From Bacteroidales bacterium (GTDB taxonomy: Bacteria > Bacteroidota > Bacteroidia > Bacteroidales > Tenuifilaceae), in NCBI GenBank assembly GCA_003818205.1, contig RPRQ01000021.1:1-64000 (forward strand): DNA of 64,000 nt, read 5' to 3'. Position 1 is the stretch's first letter, and every line of letters starts with the position of its first letter. Both the position numbers and the translations under genes were made by a program. Below the pieces are notes generated by a model, which worked only from the letters and a program-made list of their open reading frames with translations, had not been told where the DNA came from and did no database searches. Positions 7,652-17,798 of this stretch are shown in pieces.

Positions 7652-10600
7652 TTACTTCATTAAAGGTTTTATCCAATAGCTGTACTCGTAATCTTTGAAA
7701 GGCAGACGGTATTTTTCTAATGGCCACGATCCCCAGCTATCTATCCCTTGTAAACCGAGCTGCTGAAGATCGATGTTGAAATATATTTCGTTGCGTTCAA
7801 CGAGTTCCCCTGAATGGTATTGTTTCTTTTCTGCCTCAGGGTCCAAATCATCCATACTGTATGGCAAAGCAGAAAAGTTAAGCGGAATCAGGCACTGTAC
7901 CATGATCCCATTGCCTTTGGCATCGGTTAAGGTAACCCAACGTACATCGGATTTATTCCCGCTTTCTTGTGGCCGTGCATAAGGGTAATACTGCTCGCTA
8001 AGTTTCTGTTTGTATAAGCCAATTAAGGTGCTTGATTTTCTATCCCAATAGCTTTCCCATGGACCACGGCCATACCAATTTATGTTATCGAATGTTTTGT
8101 TCACAACCATCACATTACCAATTCGGAACAATACTCTATAATTGCCTTTCACGGCAACTAGCTTATTCTGAACTAAAATATTTCCATTCCCATCGAGCCT
8201 AAATGTTTGTTCGATAGTTGCATCGCCATTTAATAACTCCTTCTTTATCGTTACGGTATAAGTATTATCGGCATTTTTATCAGCTTTTGCTTCAATAATT
8301 TTTGCTTTTTCAACAGCATTGCGCCACATTCTAAGCCTGTTATTGAAACGTGCTCCTATATCATTATCGGTTGGGGCTCTCCAGAAATTGGGCTGCGGAC
8401 CATTGCTGAATACTTTTGTTCCATTTAATAGGTAGGAAGCCAAAATCCCTTTTTCTAGATCGAAGGTAACTTCAAATGCTTTACCTGATGCGGTAAACGT
8501 TTTATCGGTCTGAGTTACTTTTATTTGGCTTTTGGTTTCAGAGCTTATTTTTGTCTGGGTTGGCGTGTTTACGGTCAATTGCTCATATGCCTGTTCGTAG
8601 CTAGCAGGAAGGAAGGGCTCTTCACTTTTCAACCTATAGCTTACATTTATAAAATATTCCTTTTCTGCTTGGATTTTGGTTTTAAACGGAAGCACAAATT
8701 GTTTTTTCTCCTGTGGATCAACGGCTAATGTTTCAATGCGTCCCTGTTCTAATGGCTTTCCATTTTCAAGTACTGTCCAATTAATGTAGTAATTATCCAG
8801 ATTACGGAAAGAATAAGCGTTTTCAACCTCAATAATTCCTTTTGATATATCAACTGCTTTTGTCTTGATATTCTGGTGTACTTTCTTTACCTCATGGGCC
8901 ATTGGGGTGTAATCGCGATAGGCAGTTACAACCCCTTTTACACAAAAATTGTTATCCGAGATATTATTGTCTGGAGGCCCAGCAAGCGGGAAATCACCGC
9001 CGTATGCCATAATCCGTTTTCCATTTTTCACGGTATCGAGACCCTGGTCTATCCATTCCCAAATAAAACCACCTTGCAGGGTTTGATTGTGCTCAATGGC
9101 ATCCCAGTATTCCGAGAAATTACCAAGACTATTCCCCATGATATGCGCATACTCCGACACGATCATTACTTTTTCGGGCTTACTATTAGCGTATTCTATC
9201 ATCCAATCGGGATCAGGGTACTGGGGTACATATATATCGGTATTGTAATCATCTTCAGCTCTTTCGTATTGAACAGGTCTCGTTTTTTCGGTTTTTTTCA
9301 ACCAATCATACGCCTCATACATATTGCAGCCATTACCCGCTTCGTTACCCAGTGACCAGAATAGTACACAGGTCCGGTTTTTGTCGCGTTCATACATTCG
9401 CCTAATCCTTTCGAAATAGGCATTTCTCCAAACTTTATCATTGGCAAGCGTGAATTCAAGATCGTAATAGCGACCATGCGACTCGATATTTGCTTCATCA
9501 ACAACATATAATCCGCTTTCATCGCAAAGGTCGAAGAAATATGGATCGGGAGGATAATGTGAGCAACGAACAGCGTTAACATTCAACTTTTTCATCATCT
9601 CAACATCTTTGCGCATGTCGGCATGAGAAAGGGTATGCCCTGTTTTGGGGTTGTGTTCGTGACGATTTACCCCTTTAAAGAGTACTCGTTTCCCATTTAC
9701 GAGTACATTATTATTAACTATTTCGATTGTACGAAAACCAATACGCTGCGGTATCACCTCCAGCACTTTCCCGCTTTTATCTTCGAGTGTAATTAATAGG
9801 GTATATAAGTATGGGATTTCTGCTGACCATTGCTTTACTCCGGGTATAACTGTTTCGAAGGTTACCCTTGTTTTATAATTCCCCAAAACGGTTTTATAAT
9901 CGGATGTTTTATCGGAATAAAAAACCTTTCCGGCAGCATCGCATATTTCAATACCAATTTTGAATGAATCGGGTTTGCTATGCAAAGTTCTTTTATCGAT
10001 TCGATAATTATTTATTTCAGCATCAATGCTGAAAACGCCGTCCTGATAGCTATTTTTTAACGTACTGGTAATATTAAAATCGCGAACATCAAGCAGTGGT
10101 GTTGAATACAGGAAAACATCGCGTTCAATGCCCGAAATGCGGTACATATCCTGACATTCGAGGTATGAACCATCGCTCCAGCGATAAACCTGAAGGGCAA
10201 TCTCGTTTTCGCCCATACAGACATATTTCGTAATATCGAATTCCGCAGCCAATTTGCTATCCTCGCTGTATCCTACTTTTTTGCCGTTTATCCAAATAAA
10301 GAATGCTGACTTAACCGCACCTAAATGGATGAAAATCTGCCGTTCTTTCCAGTTTTCGGGTATTGTGAATTTTCGGCGATAGCTTCCTACCGGGTTATTG
10401 TCGGAAGGGATGTCGAATGGAGGATCAAGATCTTCGCCCATTTTTCTTTTCCCAGTAAATTCGTAACCATGATTTATGTAAATTGGCATTCCATAACCAT
10501 TTACCTCCCAGTTTGAGGGTACTTTAAAGTTATCCCAGCTACTGTCATCGTAATCTGGTTTGTAAAAACCTTTTGGGCTGTCCTCTGGCTTAGCAACCCA

Positions 10601-10822
10601 TTTGAATTTCCATATACCGTTTAGTGGGCTAAAATAGGTTGAATTTTCTTTTTCCATTTTTTCGGCCAACTCTTTGCTTTCGAAAGCGAATGACCAAGCC
10701 CTCATTGGCTGCCTGTTAACTTCTACTACCTGGGGTGTTTGAAGCTCTGTTGGCAATACCTGTGTCTTAGCCTGTAATGCAAACAGACAAAGCACTGCAA
10801 CTGCAATAAATCTACATTTCAT
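7652..10822 (-). CDS. GH2 beta-galactosidase, exported
   Basis: 1056 residues with a signal peptide (about 1-20, MKCRFIAVAVLCLFALQAKT). Domain order is that of large LacZ-type enzymes: a jelly-roll sugar-binding domain (WEVNGYGMPIYINHGYEF), immunoglobulin-like domains, the TIM barrel (KGVNRHEHNPKTGHTL) and the C-terminal beta-sandwich (Bgal small chain: FWRAPTDNDIG, WYGRGPWESYWDR). The acid/base Glu494 is in WSLGNEAGNG and the nucleophile Glu557 in VSEYAHIMGNS, so the active site is intact. It hydrolyses terminal beta-D-galactosides, probably in the periplasm on imported glycan fragments. It sits 589 bp downstream of susD with a terminator-like hairpin between, so it may have its own promoter. 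Confidence 0.94.
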   Translation of the reverse strand: MKCRFIAVAVLCLFALQAKTQVLPTELQTPQVVEVNRQPMRAWSFAFESKELAEKMEKENSTYFSPLNGIWKFKWVAKPEDSPKGFYKPDYDDSSWDNFKVPSNWEVNGYGMPIYINHGYEFTGKRKMGEDLDPPFDIPSDNNPVGSYRRKFTIPENWKERQIFIHLGAVKSAFFIWINGKKVGYSEDSKLAAEFDITKYVCMGENEIALQVYRWSDGSYLECQDMYRISGIERDVFLYSTPLLDVRDFNITSTLKNSYQDGVFSIDAEINNYRIDKRTLHSKPDSFKIGIEICDAAGKVFYSDKTSDYKTVLGNYKTRVTFETVIPGVKQWSAEIPYLYTLLITLEDKSGKVLEVIPQRIGFRTIEIVNNNVLVNGKRVLFKGVNRHEHNPKTGHTLSHADMRKDVEMMKKLNVNAVRCSHYPPDPYFFDLCDESGLYVVDEANIESHGRYYDLEFTLANDKVWRNAYFERIRRMYERDKNRTCVLFWSLGNEAGNGCNMYEAYDWLKKTEKTRPVQYERAEDDYNTDIYVPQYPDPDWMIEYANSKPEKVMIVSEYAHIMGNSLGNFSEYWDAIEHNQTLQGGFIWEWIDQGLDTVKNGKRIMAYGGDFPLAGPPDNNISDNNFCVKGVVTAYRDYTPMAHEVKKVHQNIKTKAVDISKGIIEVENAYSFRNLDNYYINWTVLENGKPLEQGRIETLAVDPQEKKQFVLPFKTKIQAEKEYFINVSYRLKSEEPFLPASYEQAYEQLTVNTPTQTKISSETKSQIKVTQTDKTFTASGKAFEVTFDLEKGILASYLLNGTKVFSNGPQPNFWRAPTDNDIGARFNNRLRMWRNAVEKAKIIEAKADKNADNTYTVTIKKELLNGDATIEQTFRLDGNGNILVQNKLVAVKGNYRVLFRIGNVMVVNKTFDNINWYGRGPWESYWDRKSSTLIGLYKQKLSEQYYPYARPQESGNKSDVRWVTLTDAKGNGIMVQCLIPLNFSALPYSMDDLDPEAEKKQYHSGELVERNEIYFNIDLQQLGLQGIDSWGSWPLEKYRLPFKDYEYSYWIKPLMK

Positions 10823-10897
10823 ACGTACGAAATTTTCAGAATACTAATAGTTAAGTTGTTACAGCTATGATTTTTTAGCGTACTTTCTTTAGCGTAT

Positions 10898-11023
10898 GCC
10901 TGCCTGTCCTGCCCTGCCTATTGGCAGGCAGGTGGTAGTCAGGGCAGACCAGGAACGCCCATATTTTGTTGGCTACGCCAAACTCGTACAACTTGTCCCT
11001 GCCTGCCCCGATCTCTATCGGGG
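10898..11023. repeat. GC-rich palindromic units between susD and lacZ
   Basis: 10898-10932 contains CCTGCCtattGGCAGG with extra CTGCC repeats. 11006-11023 is CCCCGATctcTATCGGGG, a member of the second palindrome family. Both families also occur inside MITEs elsewhere in the window. The rest of the 10823-11411 gap shows no gene. Confidence 0.65.
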
Positions 11024-11273
11024 ATGTTTTTAATCGGGAAAACGCTCAGTTCATACGTGTTTGTGCAAGCAGATTTACATAGGTGTTTCATAGTTCTATG
11101 CTATTAATTGCAAATGGAATAGTTTTATAAACTGTTTAATTCTACTTTGATAGATTTTAAAATTGATTATCAGAATTCAATTAACCCGAATTATTAACTT
11201 CGTTGAACCCTACATGTCTAATATTCTACACTATAACCTATCTGAGTAGTTACGAATAAAGTTGTAAGATGAA

Positions 11274-11301
11274 AAGAGACTGTCGAAAACGACAGCCTCT
11301 T
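11274..11301 (-). terminator. Terminator after susD
   Basis: Read on the minus strand, a stem of AAGAGgCTGTCG pairs with CGACAGtCTCTT around a TTTT loop and is followed by TTTTC. It lies 111 bp past the susD stop and should end or attenuate the susCD transcript before the beta-galactosidase gene. Confidence 0.65.
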
Positions 11302-11411
11302 GAAAAATTTACTCCTTCAAACTTTTCGTTATTAAACTATTTTACCTAAACGGTAATTTCAAAATTTACGGTAAAATAAAGCGAATTGCTTGAATTTTAA
11401 ATTTCTGCGTT

Positions 11412-12980
11412 TTAGTAATTTGGGTTTTGAGTTAATACACCTTTACTTACATCTATTGCACTCTGTGGAATAGGCCATAAATAGTTTTTTGCTGGATTGA
11501 ATACCCTATCCTCAACAAAAATTCTTTCAGTTGTTAATGTTAAAGCACCATTGTCAGGATCGACATCTCCTAAACGGCTACCATATAATGGGCCCGACAT
11601 CACTACTTCAGCAATTCTCCAACGAGCAATATCAAACCAGCGTAAGCCTTCCATGGCTAGTTCAACCTGACGTTCACGGCGAACTAGTTCCCTCAAGGTT
11701 GTTTGATCGTTGTAAACTATCTGATCAACAACAGGCATTCCCGCTCTTAACCTAACATCATTTATTGCATTATAAACTGTTCCATCAATTTGGTTCGATT
11801 CTATCTTAGCTTCCGCATAGGTTAAGAGAATTTCAGCATAACGCATTACAATCGTATTTAATCCAGTATTCCATACATCAGCAAAATCAGAAAGGTTTTC
11901 TTCATATTTTCTCATCAGATAACCAGTTTTTGAACCACCATATGGTGCATAATAATCAGGGGAAGATTCATTGATGGGATTATAATAAATTCCTCCAAAA
12001 TAGGAACCAGGATAAATAATGGTTGCATCCAAACGAGGATCCCTGTTCTTATATGGATCATCAGGATTATATCCAGAAGTTGGATCGTTAATGGTTTTGC
12101 CATTGTTCATTTCGTATGCATCTACCAATTTTTGTGTTGGGTTTATTGAACACCATCCTCCTAATGAGCCTGGAGCGAGTACGCCAACAATCCAATTAGG
12201 GCTATCATCAACTTTATATTGTACATCTAGAATAACCTCCTGATTATTCGCATTCATTTCCCTGAATAAATCCCTATAGTTTGGGTATAACTGATAGCCT
12301 AAGCCCATTACACTTTGGCATGAGGTAATACAATCAGCATACTTTCCTTCAAATAACTCCAACCTTGCCTTTAATCCATAGGCAGCACCACTTGTAATCC
12401 TTCCAATATCACTACCACTATAAGAAACAGGTAAATCAGGAGCAATTTGTGATAGTTCGTTAAGAATGAAATTCACAACCGTTGTTTTGGGATCTCTTGG
12501 AACATTTGCATCCTGAAATGCCAACGTTTTAGTTACAAGTGGAACGGCTCCATAGTATTGTGTCATAATAAAATACTGATAAGCACGTATAAATCTAACT
12601 TCTGCTTTATATCTTTTTCTTAAATTTTCATCCATAACCACCTTATCAATATTCTCGAGGAAATCGTTACATTTTCTAACTGTTGTAAATGAATATCGGC
12701 TTGTTCCAAAGTCAGTTGGAGTTTGCAAACCGCTACCAAGCACAGTGAATCCTTCCCAAGGAAAAGGATTATAGGCATTATCAGTAGCACAATCAGTATA
12801 AAAGACATTATATCCATCCTCCCAACCTGCATAGCAACCATTGACAGCAGCTAGTGCATCCGCTGGAGTTTTCCAAAAAGAGGTTTGTGATAATTGATCC
12901 AGGGGGCTCCTGTCAAGAAAATCTTTCTCACACGAGCTTAATAGGATTATTGCTATTATTAATACATGTAGTTTTTTCAT
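11412..12980 (-). CDS. susD: SusD/RagB family glycan-binding lipoprotein
   Basis: 522 residues. The leader ends in a lipobox (LLSSC, Cys17), so this is an outer-surface lipoprotein. The N-terminal segment FLDRSPLDQLSQTSFWKTPADA and the C-terminal RWFDIARWR and KNYLWPIPQSAI segments are hallmarks of SusD. It forms the lid over the SusC channel and binds glycan for uptake. It begins 11 bp after the susC stop, so the two are co-transcribed, as is normal for this pair. A terminator-like hairpin follows at 11274-11301. The ligand is unknown; the neighbouring enzymes suggest a beta-galactose/beta-glucose-containing and formerly fucosylated glycan. Confidence 0.96.
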   Translation of the reverse strand: MKKLHVLIIAIILLSSCEKDFLDRSPLDQLSQTSFWKTPADALAAVNGCYAGWEDGYNVFYTDCATDNAYNPFPWEGFTVLGSGLQTPTDFGTSRYSFTTVRKCNDFLENIDKVVMDENLRKRYKAEVRFIRAYQYFIMTQYYGAVPLVTKTLAFQDANVPRDPKTTVVNFILNELSQIAPDLPVSYSGSDIGRITSGAAYGLKARLELFEGKYADCITSCQSVMGLGYQLYPNYRDLFREMNANNQEVILDVQYKVDDSPNWIVGVLAPGSLGGWCSINPTQKLVDAYEMNNGKTINDPTSGYNPDDPYKNRDPRLDATIIYPGSYFGGIYYNPINESSPDYYAPYGGSKTGYLMRKYEENLSDFADVWNTGLNTIVMRYAEILLTYAEAKIESNQIDGTVYNAINDVRLRAGMPVVDQIVYNDQTTLRELVRRERQVELAMEGLRWFDIARWRIAEVVMSGPLYGSRLGDVDPDNGALTLTTERIFVEDRVFNPAKNYLWPIPQSAIDVSKGVLTQNPNY

Positions 12981-12991
12981 GAGAGTAAGCT

Positions 12992-15900
12992 TTAAAAGTT
13001 AATATTTACACCTATAGTATGAACCATTACCTGTGGATAATAGTTACCCCTTGAACCCGCTGGGGCTTCAGGATCGAAACCCTTATTTTTAAATTTAGTT
13101 AAGGTAAGAATATTCTGTCCGCTATAGTAGATCCTGATTCTATCAATTCCAATTTTATTGGTTACCTTTTTGGGAATTGTATACCCCAGTTGAATGTTCT
13201 TTAATCGAACGTAAGATCCGTTGAGAACCCAAAATGAAGATGGATTTTTAGAAGCACTATTCTGAGTTCTGCTACTTAATAAGGCACGTGGAAATTTCTG
13301 GCTTAAGTTCTCAGGGGTCCACCTATCTCTCCAAAGAGATGAAGGTTTTGATGTGTTTCCACCAATTTCTCCAATTGCTTCAATCTGCAAGTACCCTTTA
13401 ACATCACCCACTCCCTGAAAGAAAACTGAAAGATCGAACCCTTTCCAATTTGCAGATATGGTTAGCCCATAAATAATTCCCGGATCGGGGCTTCCAAGAT
13501 AAACCCTGTCATCTCCATCAATTACGCCATCACCATTTTGATCTTTGTATTTAATATCGCCAGGACCTGTGCCGGTTGCCTGTGTGGCATGTCCATTTAC
13601 TTCTTCTTGAGTATTAAAAATACCCTCTGCCTCGTAGCCATAAAAGGAGTTTACTGGGTAGCCAACCTTTTTGAACCATATTCCATTTACGATAGGATCA
13701 ATTCCTTTTAGATCAGTAACCTTATTATCTATAAAAGAGGTATTGAATGAAACATCGTAATTGAAATCTCCCGATTTGCCTTTATAGCCTAGCTGAAATT
13801 CAAAGCCTTTATTTTCAACCTTTCCTGCGTTTTGATATGGTGCTGATAATCCAAAAGTGGCAGGTAATGGGAGAGTCATAAGAATGTCTTGTGCCTTTTT
13901 AATGAAATAATCGGCCGATAAGGTCAAACTATTTTGGAACATGCCAATATCAAGTCCGGCATCTAGTATTTCAGTTGCTTCCCATCTTAACTGATCATTA
14001 CCTGCACTAGTTGCAGCTGCACCTGCGGCAACGTCATTATTAAAATTATAGTTTTGTCCCAAAGAGATTGCAGAGATTGAAGGATATGTTCCAATATTAT
14101 CATTTCCTAATTTACCCCATGACCCTCTGACCTTAAGGTTTGAAATATAGCTATTATCTTTTAAAAATGACTCTTCCGAAACCCTCCATCCTACAGAGAA
14201 CGAAGGGAAAAATCCAAACCTGTAATCTTTCCCAAATCGTGAAGAACCATCGAATCTATAGTTTGCTTCAAATAAATATCTATCTTTAAAATTATAGCTC
14301 AACCTTCCAAAATAGGATTGCATGGCAATTTCAGATGCGGATCCCTCAACCGACTGACCTACTGTTGATCCTGCATTTAGTTCGTAGAGTTCGTTATTTA
14401 AAAATGATTTCCTTACCCCTTGAGTATAATCGCTCCTTGATAATTCCTGAGAGTACCCTGTTAAAATAACAAAACTGTGATTTGCAATTGTTTTACTATA
14501 CTCCAAGATACTTTGTAATGTTATAGTATGATCATACCCAAAATAATCTCTCTGGTAGTTAGGCCCCTGGTAAAGAGTTGGTTGTTTGGTTGCAAAACTA
14601 TAGAATTGAATATCTTTCACAAACATTGAGCCCTGATCAAGTGTATTTGTATAACCTAAATTTCCTTTTAGCTTAAGTCCTTTAAAGGGCTCGAATTCTG
14701 CAAATATATTGGCCAAGCCCCTGTTATATTTTGAATTATTTGTAGCTCCAAGATCCATCCAGGCAATCGGGTTTCCATCATTAATATATCCATAAAGACC
14801 ATCGGAATACTTATAGGGCACCATGGGAGAGATTCTGTTTACCTGCCTGAATATCTGTGCCATATCACCTGTGTATGGATTTGTAGGTTCTACTACATTT
14901 GACAAGCTGTAGGATAAATTAAAGCCAAAATGAAGGTTTTTATAGATTTGGGTATTGAAGTTTGTTCTGAAATTATATCTTTTATCAGAAGCAAGTTTAA
15001 TAATTCCATCCTGACTCAGATGTCCAAGGGATACCATGTACTGGGTTTTATCGGTTCCTCCAGAAATATCAAGATAATGACTTTGCTGTAACCCTGAACC
15101 AGCATAAAGCAGGTTTTGCCAATTGGTGTTTGCATAGTTATCTGGATCTGATCCATCTCTGAATAACTGAATCTGTTGAGCCGTATAGGTTGGCGTTAAA
15201 CCCATATTTACCCTTGCTTCGTTAGTTATTTCAGCGTATTCGGCAGATTCGAAGTATTCAGGGAGTCTAGTTGGTTTTTGTTTTCCCATGTATCCCGAAT
15301 AGCTTAATTTCATTGGGCTATTTTTGCCTTTTTTGGTAGTAATTAATATAACACCGTTAGCTGCTCTTGTCCCGTAGATTGATGCGGAAGCTGCATCTTT
15401 CAGAACTGAAACATTTTCAATATCATTAGGATCAATATCGTTCATGGTTGATTCAACTCCATCAACAACAATCATCGGGCTACCATTATTAAGAGTTCCC
15501 GTACCTCTGATGCTAATTGAAGCAAAATCTTTACCTGGTTGACCACTGTTTTGAATAATTACCACTCCTGGTAACAAGCCTTGTAAAGCTGTTGATACAT
15601 TGGTCATTGGTCGGTTCGAAAGTTTTTCAGCTTGTACTGCAGCAACAGCACCTGTAAGGTTTACTTTTTTCTGTGTTCCATACCCTACAACTACCAACTC
15701 ATCAATATCTGTAGTTTCGGTTGCTAGTGTAATATTTATTGTATTTGATGTGCCAACAACTACCTCTTGGCTCACCATACCTACAAAGGAGAATGCTAGT
15801 ACATCCCCTTGGTTCGCTTGAATTGAGTAATTACCATTAACATCGGTAACCACCCCTGTTGTAGTTCCTTTAATTAAAACGTTAGCGCCAACAATGGTTT

Positions 15901-16072
15901 CGCCATTGCTGTCAACCACCTTACCGGTTATGGTAATCTTTTCTTGATTTTCGCTAGTATTCGGGGTTGCATAGCCTATCTGACTGCAAACCAACAGAAT
16001 ACCAATTAACAGAAGCGTTGCTTTTCCAACCAACTCTTCTGTAAGCATTCTTCGTTTGATTTTTACTTTCAT
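12992..16072 (-). CDS. susC: SusC/RagA family TonB-dependent outer membrane transporter
   Basis: 1026 residues. After the signal sequence comes the carboxypeptidase-like regulatory domain (ITGKVVDSNGETIVGANVLI). Next are the DELVVVGYGTQKK segment typical of SusC, the plug domain (SIRGTGTLNNGSPMIVVDG, DAASASIYGTRAANGVIL) and a long beta-barrel ending in the aromatic-rich VHTIGVNINF. It imports oligosaccharides using TonB energy together with SusD. It is the first gene of the locus operon, and a 480-bp leader region separates it from the GntR-type regulator. A tandem 8-bp palindrome at 16243-16260 upstream is a candidate operator. Confidence 0.97.
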   Translation of the reverse strand: MKVKIKRRMLTEELVGKATLLLIGILLVCSQIGYATPNTSENQEKITITGKVVDSNGETIVGANVLIKGTTTGVVTDVNGNYSIQANQGDVLAFSFVGMVSQEVVVGTSNTINITLATETTDIDELVVVGYGTQKKVNLTGAVAAVQAEKLSNRPMTNVSTALQGLLPGVVIIQNSGQPGKDFASISIRGTGTLNNGSPMIVVDGVESTMNDIDPNDIENVSVLKDAASASIYGTRAANGVILITTKKGKNSPMKLSYSGYMGKQKPTRLPEYFESAEYAEITNEARVNMGLTPTYTAQQIQLFRDGSDPDNYANTNWQNLLYAGSGLQQSHYLDISGGTDKTQYMVSLGHLSQDGIIKLASDKRYNFRTNFNTQIYKNLHFGFNLSYSLSNVVEPTNPYTGDMAQIFRQVNRISPMVPYKYSDGLYGYINDGNPIAWMDLGATNNSKYNRGLANIFAEFEPFKGLKLKGNLGYTNTLDQGSMFVKDIQFYSFATKQPTLYQGPNYQRDYFGYDHTITLQSILEYSKTIANHSFVILTGYSQELSRSDYTQGVRKSFLNNELYELNAGSTVGQSVEGSASEIAMQSYFGRLSYNFKDRYLFEANYRFDGSSRFGKDYRFGFFPSFSVGWRVSEESFLKDNSYISNLKVRGSWGKLGNDNIGTYPSISAISLGQNYNFNNDVAAGAAATSAGNDQLRWEATEILDAGLDIGMFQNSLTLSADYFIKKAQDILMTLPLPATFGLSAPYQNAGKVENKGFEFQLGYKGKSGDFNYDVSFNTSFIDNKVTDLKGIDPIVNGIWFKKVGYPVNSFYGYEAEGIFNTQEEVNGHATQATGTGPGDIKYKDQNGDGVIDGDDRVYLGSPDPGIIYGLTISANWKGFDLSVFFQGVGDVKGYLQIEAIGEIGGNTSKPSSLWRDRWTPENLSQKFPRALLSSRTQNSASKNPSSFWVLNGSYVRLKNIQLGYTIPKKVTNKIGIDRIRIYYSGQNILTLTKFKNKGFDPEAPAGSRGNYYPQVMVHTIGVNINF

Positions 16073-16242
16073 AGTTTTGTATTTAGTTAAGTGAAATTAG
16101 GGGATTTTAGTATGTCACATGCATATGGTTATTATTTTTTATTGTTTATAAATTTTCAGTATCAATTTCTATTTATTTGTTATTCTGTTATTTAATAATT
16201 ATTTAAGCTAATTTAATATCGAAATATACAATTTTTTTATAA

Positions 16243-16260
16243 TACTAGTAGGTACTAGTA
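16243..16260. promoter_or_regulatory. Tandem palindrome, candidate operator of the susCD operon
   Basis: TACTAGTA is repeated twice with GG between, giving an 18-bp near-symmetric site. It lies about 170 bp upstream of susC and 290 bp downstream of the regulator gene. Each half is itself a perfect palindrome, as expected for a dimeric winged-helix regulator such as the adjacent GntR-type protein. Binding is inference. Confidence 0.45.
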
Positions 16261-16446
16261 TGTTTTTTTTATAGAAAAAATAAATATTTTAATAACATCA
16301 TGTTTATCTGACGTTTATAAATCACATATAGAAACATTAAGATTTATTAGAGAAAGGAATAACGGAGAGAGTTAAGGTATCCCTTATTTATTATGGATGA
16401 AAACAGATTATATCGGGTCTAAAAATAAAAATTACATTCAATTGTA

Positions 16447-16485
16447 ATCAACTCTGTCAGGGTTTTGAACCCTTACAGAGTTGAT
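16447..16485 (-). terminator. Hairpin after the GntR-type regulator gene
   Basis: An 11-bp stem, ATCAACTCTGT with ACAGAGTTGAT, encloses a second short stem (AGGGTT/AACCCT). It lies 65 bp past the regulator stop. There is no T tract, so it may be a dispersed hairpin and not a strong terminator. The rest of 16073-16549 holds AT-rich leader DNA with no gene. Confidence 0.45.
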
Positions 16486-16549
16486 ATGAAATATATTAGA
16501 CTATGAATATACGAAAAGTCACTACATAGCAAAAACGAAATGAATAAAA

Positions 16550-17554
16550 TTAAAGCGATCCTCGTACAACCAACGACGATGGATTTTCGATTAGTATAAC
16601 CCTTTTATCAAAAACCAACTCAGCCAACGTCTTGCCCATTAGCTTAAAGTCGGTACTTATTGTGGTAATACCATTAACTACAACTTGCTTAAGAGAAGTA
16701 TCATTATAAGATATAATACCAAGATCTTGACCAAGCTGCAAACCCAACTCTTTTGCTTGATTCACCAATAAAACTAAATCACGATCCCAGATTGCAATAT
16801 AGGCCTCACCTTTGGATATCTTAACTTCGTTAAGGTTATCAATTACTTGATGGTTGATTTTATAATCCTTACAAAATTTCTGAAATCCTTTAAACTCACC
16901 CTCAGGTTCCTTTCCACCAGGATATACCATTACTATTTTCTTATACTTTTCAAGCAGATCAAGCCTTGATTTTAATGCATTATATACATCCTTCTCAAAA
17001 TTCTGGAAAACCGATGAGTAGCTATTCCCCAGCTCCGATGGTAGCTGGTCGAGGATTATGACTTTCCCGGTTAAACTTTGCAGCGTTGATTGTACCCCCT
17101 CGAATTTTGTTGGCATCAATATATAAGTGGTATAATTGCCATTGTTGTCCTTAATTAAACTATCGAAAATTTTTCTGTTAAAGTGATGAAAGTAAATGTC
17201 AACCTGTGCTTTGCCATCTAAAGCCTCAAGAAATGATGAGTACAAATCCTCCTTGAACGCATTTAACTCATCGAAAAGAACAAATATTTTATGCTTAAAC
17301 ATTGTGGTTATACTATCCACATAATATCCCTTTCCTGGGCTAGAAGTAATAATTCCTCTGGCCTTTAACTCGTTGTATGCTGAGATAACGGTGTCGCGCG
17401 AAAGACCCCAATCCGCACAAACCTGATTAATGCTAGGCATCAAATCGCCTTTACATAGTTTTCCTTCGTTAATCGAAACGATTATAGAGTCAATAATCTG
17501 CTTATACTTTGATTTTGATAGCTTATCGTCAACTTTTATTAGCTTTTTGGACAT
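16550..17554 (-). CDS. GntR-family regulator with LacI-type sugar-binding domain
   Basis: 334 residues. The N-terminal winged helix (about 10-75: KYKQIIDSIIVSINEGKLCKG, PSINQVCADWGLSRDTVISAYNELKARGII) is GntR-type. The rest (about 88-334: KIFVLFDELNAFKEDLYSSFLEAL, GIISYNDTSLKQVV, GITTISTDFKLMGKTLAEL) is a periplasmic-binding-protein-like domain as in LacI and AraR. It probably binds a sugar and controls the susC operon next to it, with the tandem palindrome at 16243-16260 as a plausible site. The start ATG is very close (5 bases) to a TAAATTTG -7 box on the minus strand (17559-17566), so its mRNA may be almost leaderless. Confidence 0.88.
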   Translation of the reverse strand: MSKKLIKVDDKLSKSKYKQIIDSIIVSINEGKLCKGDLMPSINQVCADWGLSRDTVISAYNELKARGIITSSPGKGYYVDSITTMFKHKIFVLFDELNAFKEDLYSSFLEALDGKAQVDIYFHHFNRKIFDSLIKDNNGNYTTYILMPTKFEGVQSTLQSLTGKVIILDQLPSELGNSYSSVFQNFEKDVYNALKSRLDLLEKYKKIVMVYPGGKEPEGEFKGFQKFCKDYKINHQVIDNLNEVKISKGEAYIAIWDRDLVLLVNQAKELGLQLGQDLGIISYNDTSLKQVVVNGITTISTDFKLMGKTLAELVFDKRVILIENPSSLVVRGSL

Positions 17555-17589
17555 ACAACAAATTTATATTTAATATTATTAAAAGTAAG

Positions 17590-17798
17590 GTAACTATTCA
17601 CCACGGAAAAACAGCCCGTCCCGATTTATCGGGAGAGGGCACAGAGTTTCACAGAGAAAATATTTATGTTTTTTGTGTTAGTGATTCTTTTGCATTTTGA
17701 TAATCAGTCGTTTTTTTATAATTGCCTCTCCCGATAAATCGGGACAAGTTGTGGCTCTCCGTGGTTTTTGTTCAATTCAATTACTGCTGAATAGTTAC
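17590..17798. mobile_element. MITE copy A with 8-bp target duplication
   Basis: A 209-bp non-coding element bounded by the inverted ends GTAACTATTCA (17590-17600) and TGAATAGTTAC (17788-17798). Just inside lie CCACGG on the left and CCGTGG on the right. The flanks are a perfect direct 8-bp duplication, AAAGTAAG at 17582-17589 and 17799-17806. Two TCCCGATwwATCGGGA palindromes lie inside (17619-17634 and 17729-17744). Copy B is at 27475-27741. It has no transposase and must be moved in trans. Confidence 0.9.

Noticed and set aside
11251-11270. TGAGTAGTTAC near 11252 as another MITE end
   Set aside because: One mismatch to the right end and no left partner or flanking duplication found.
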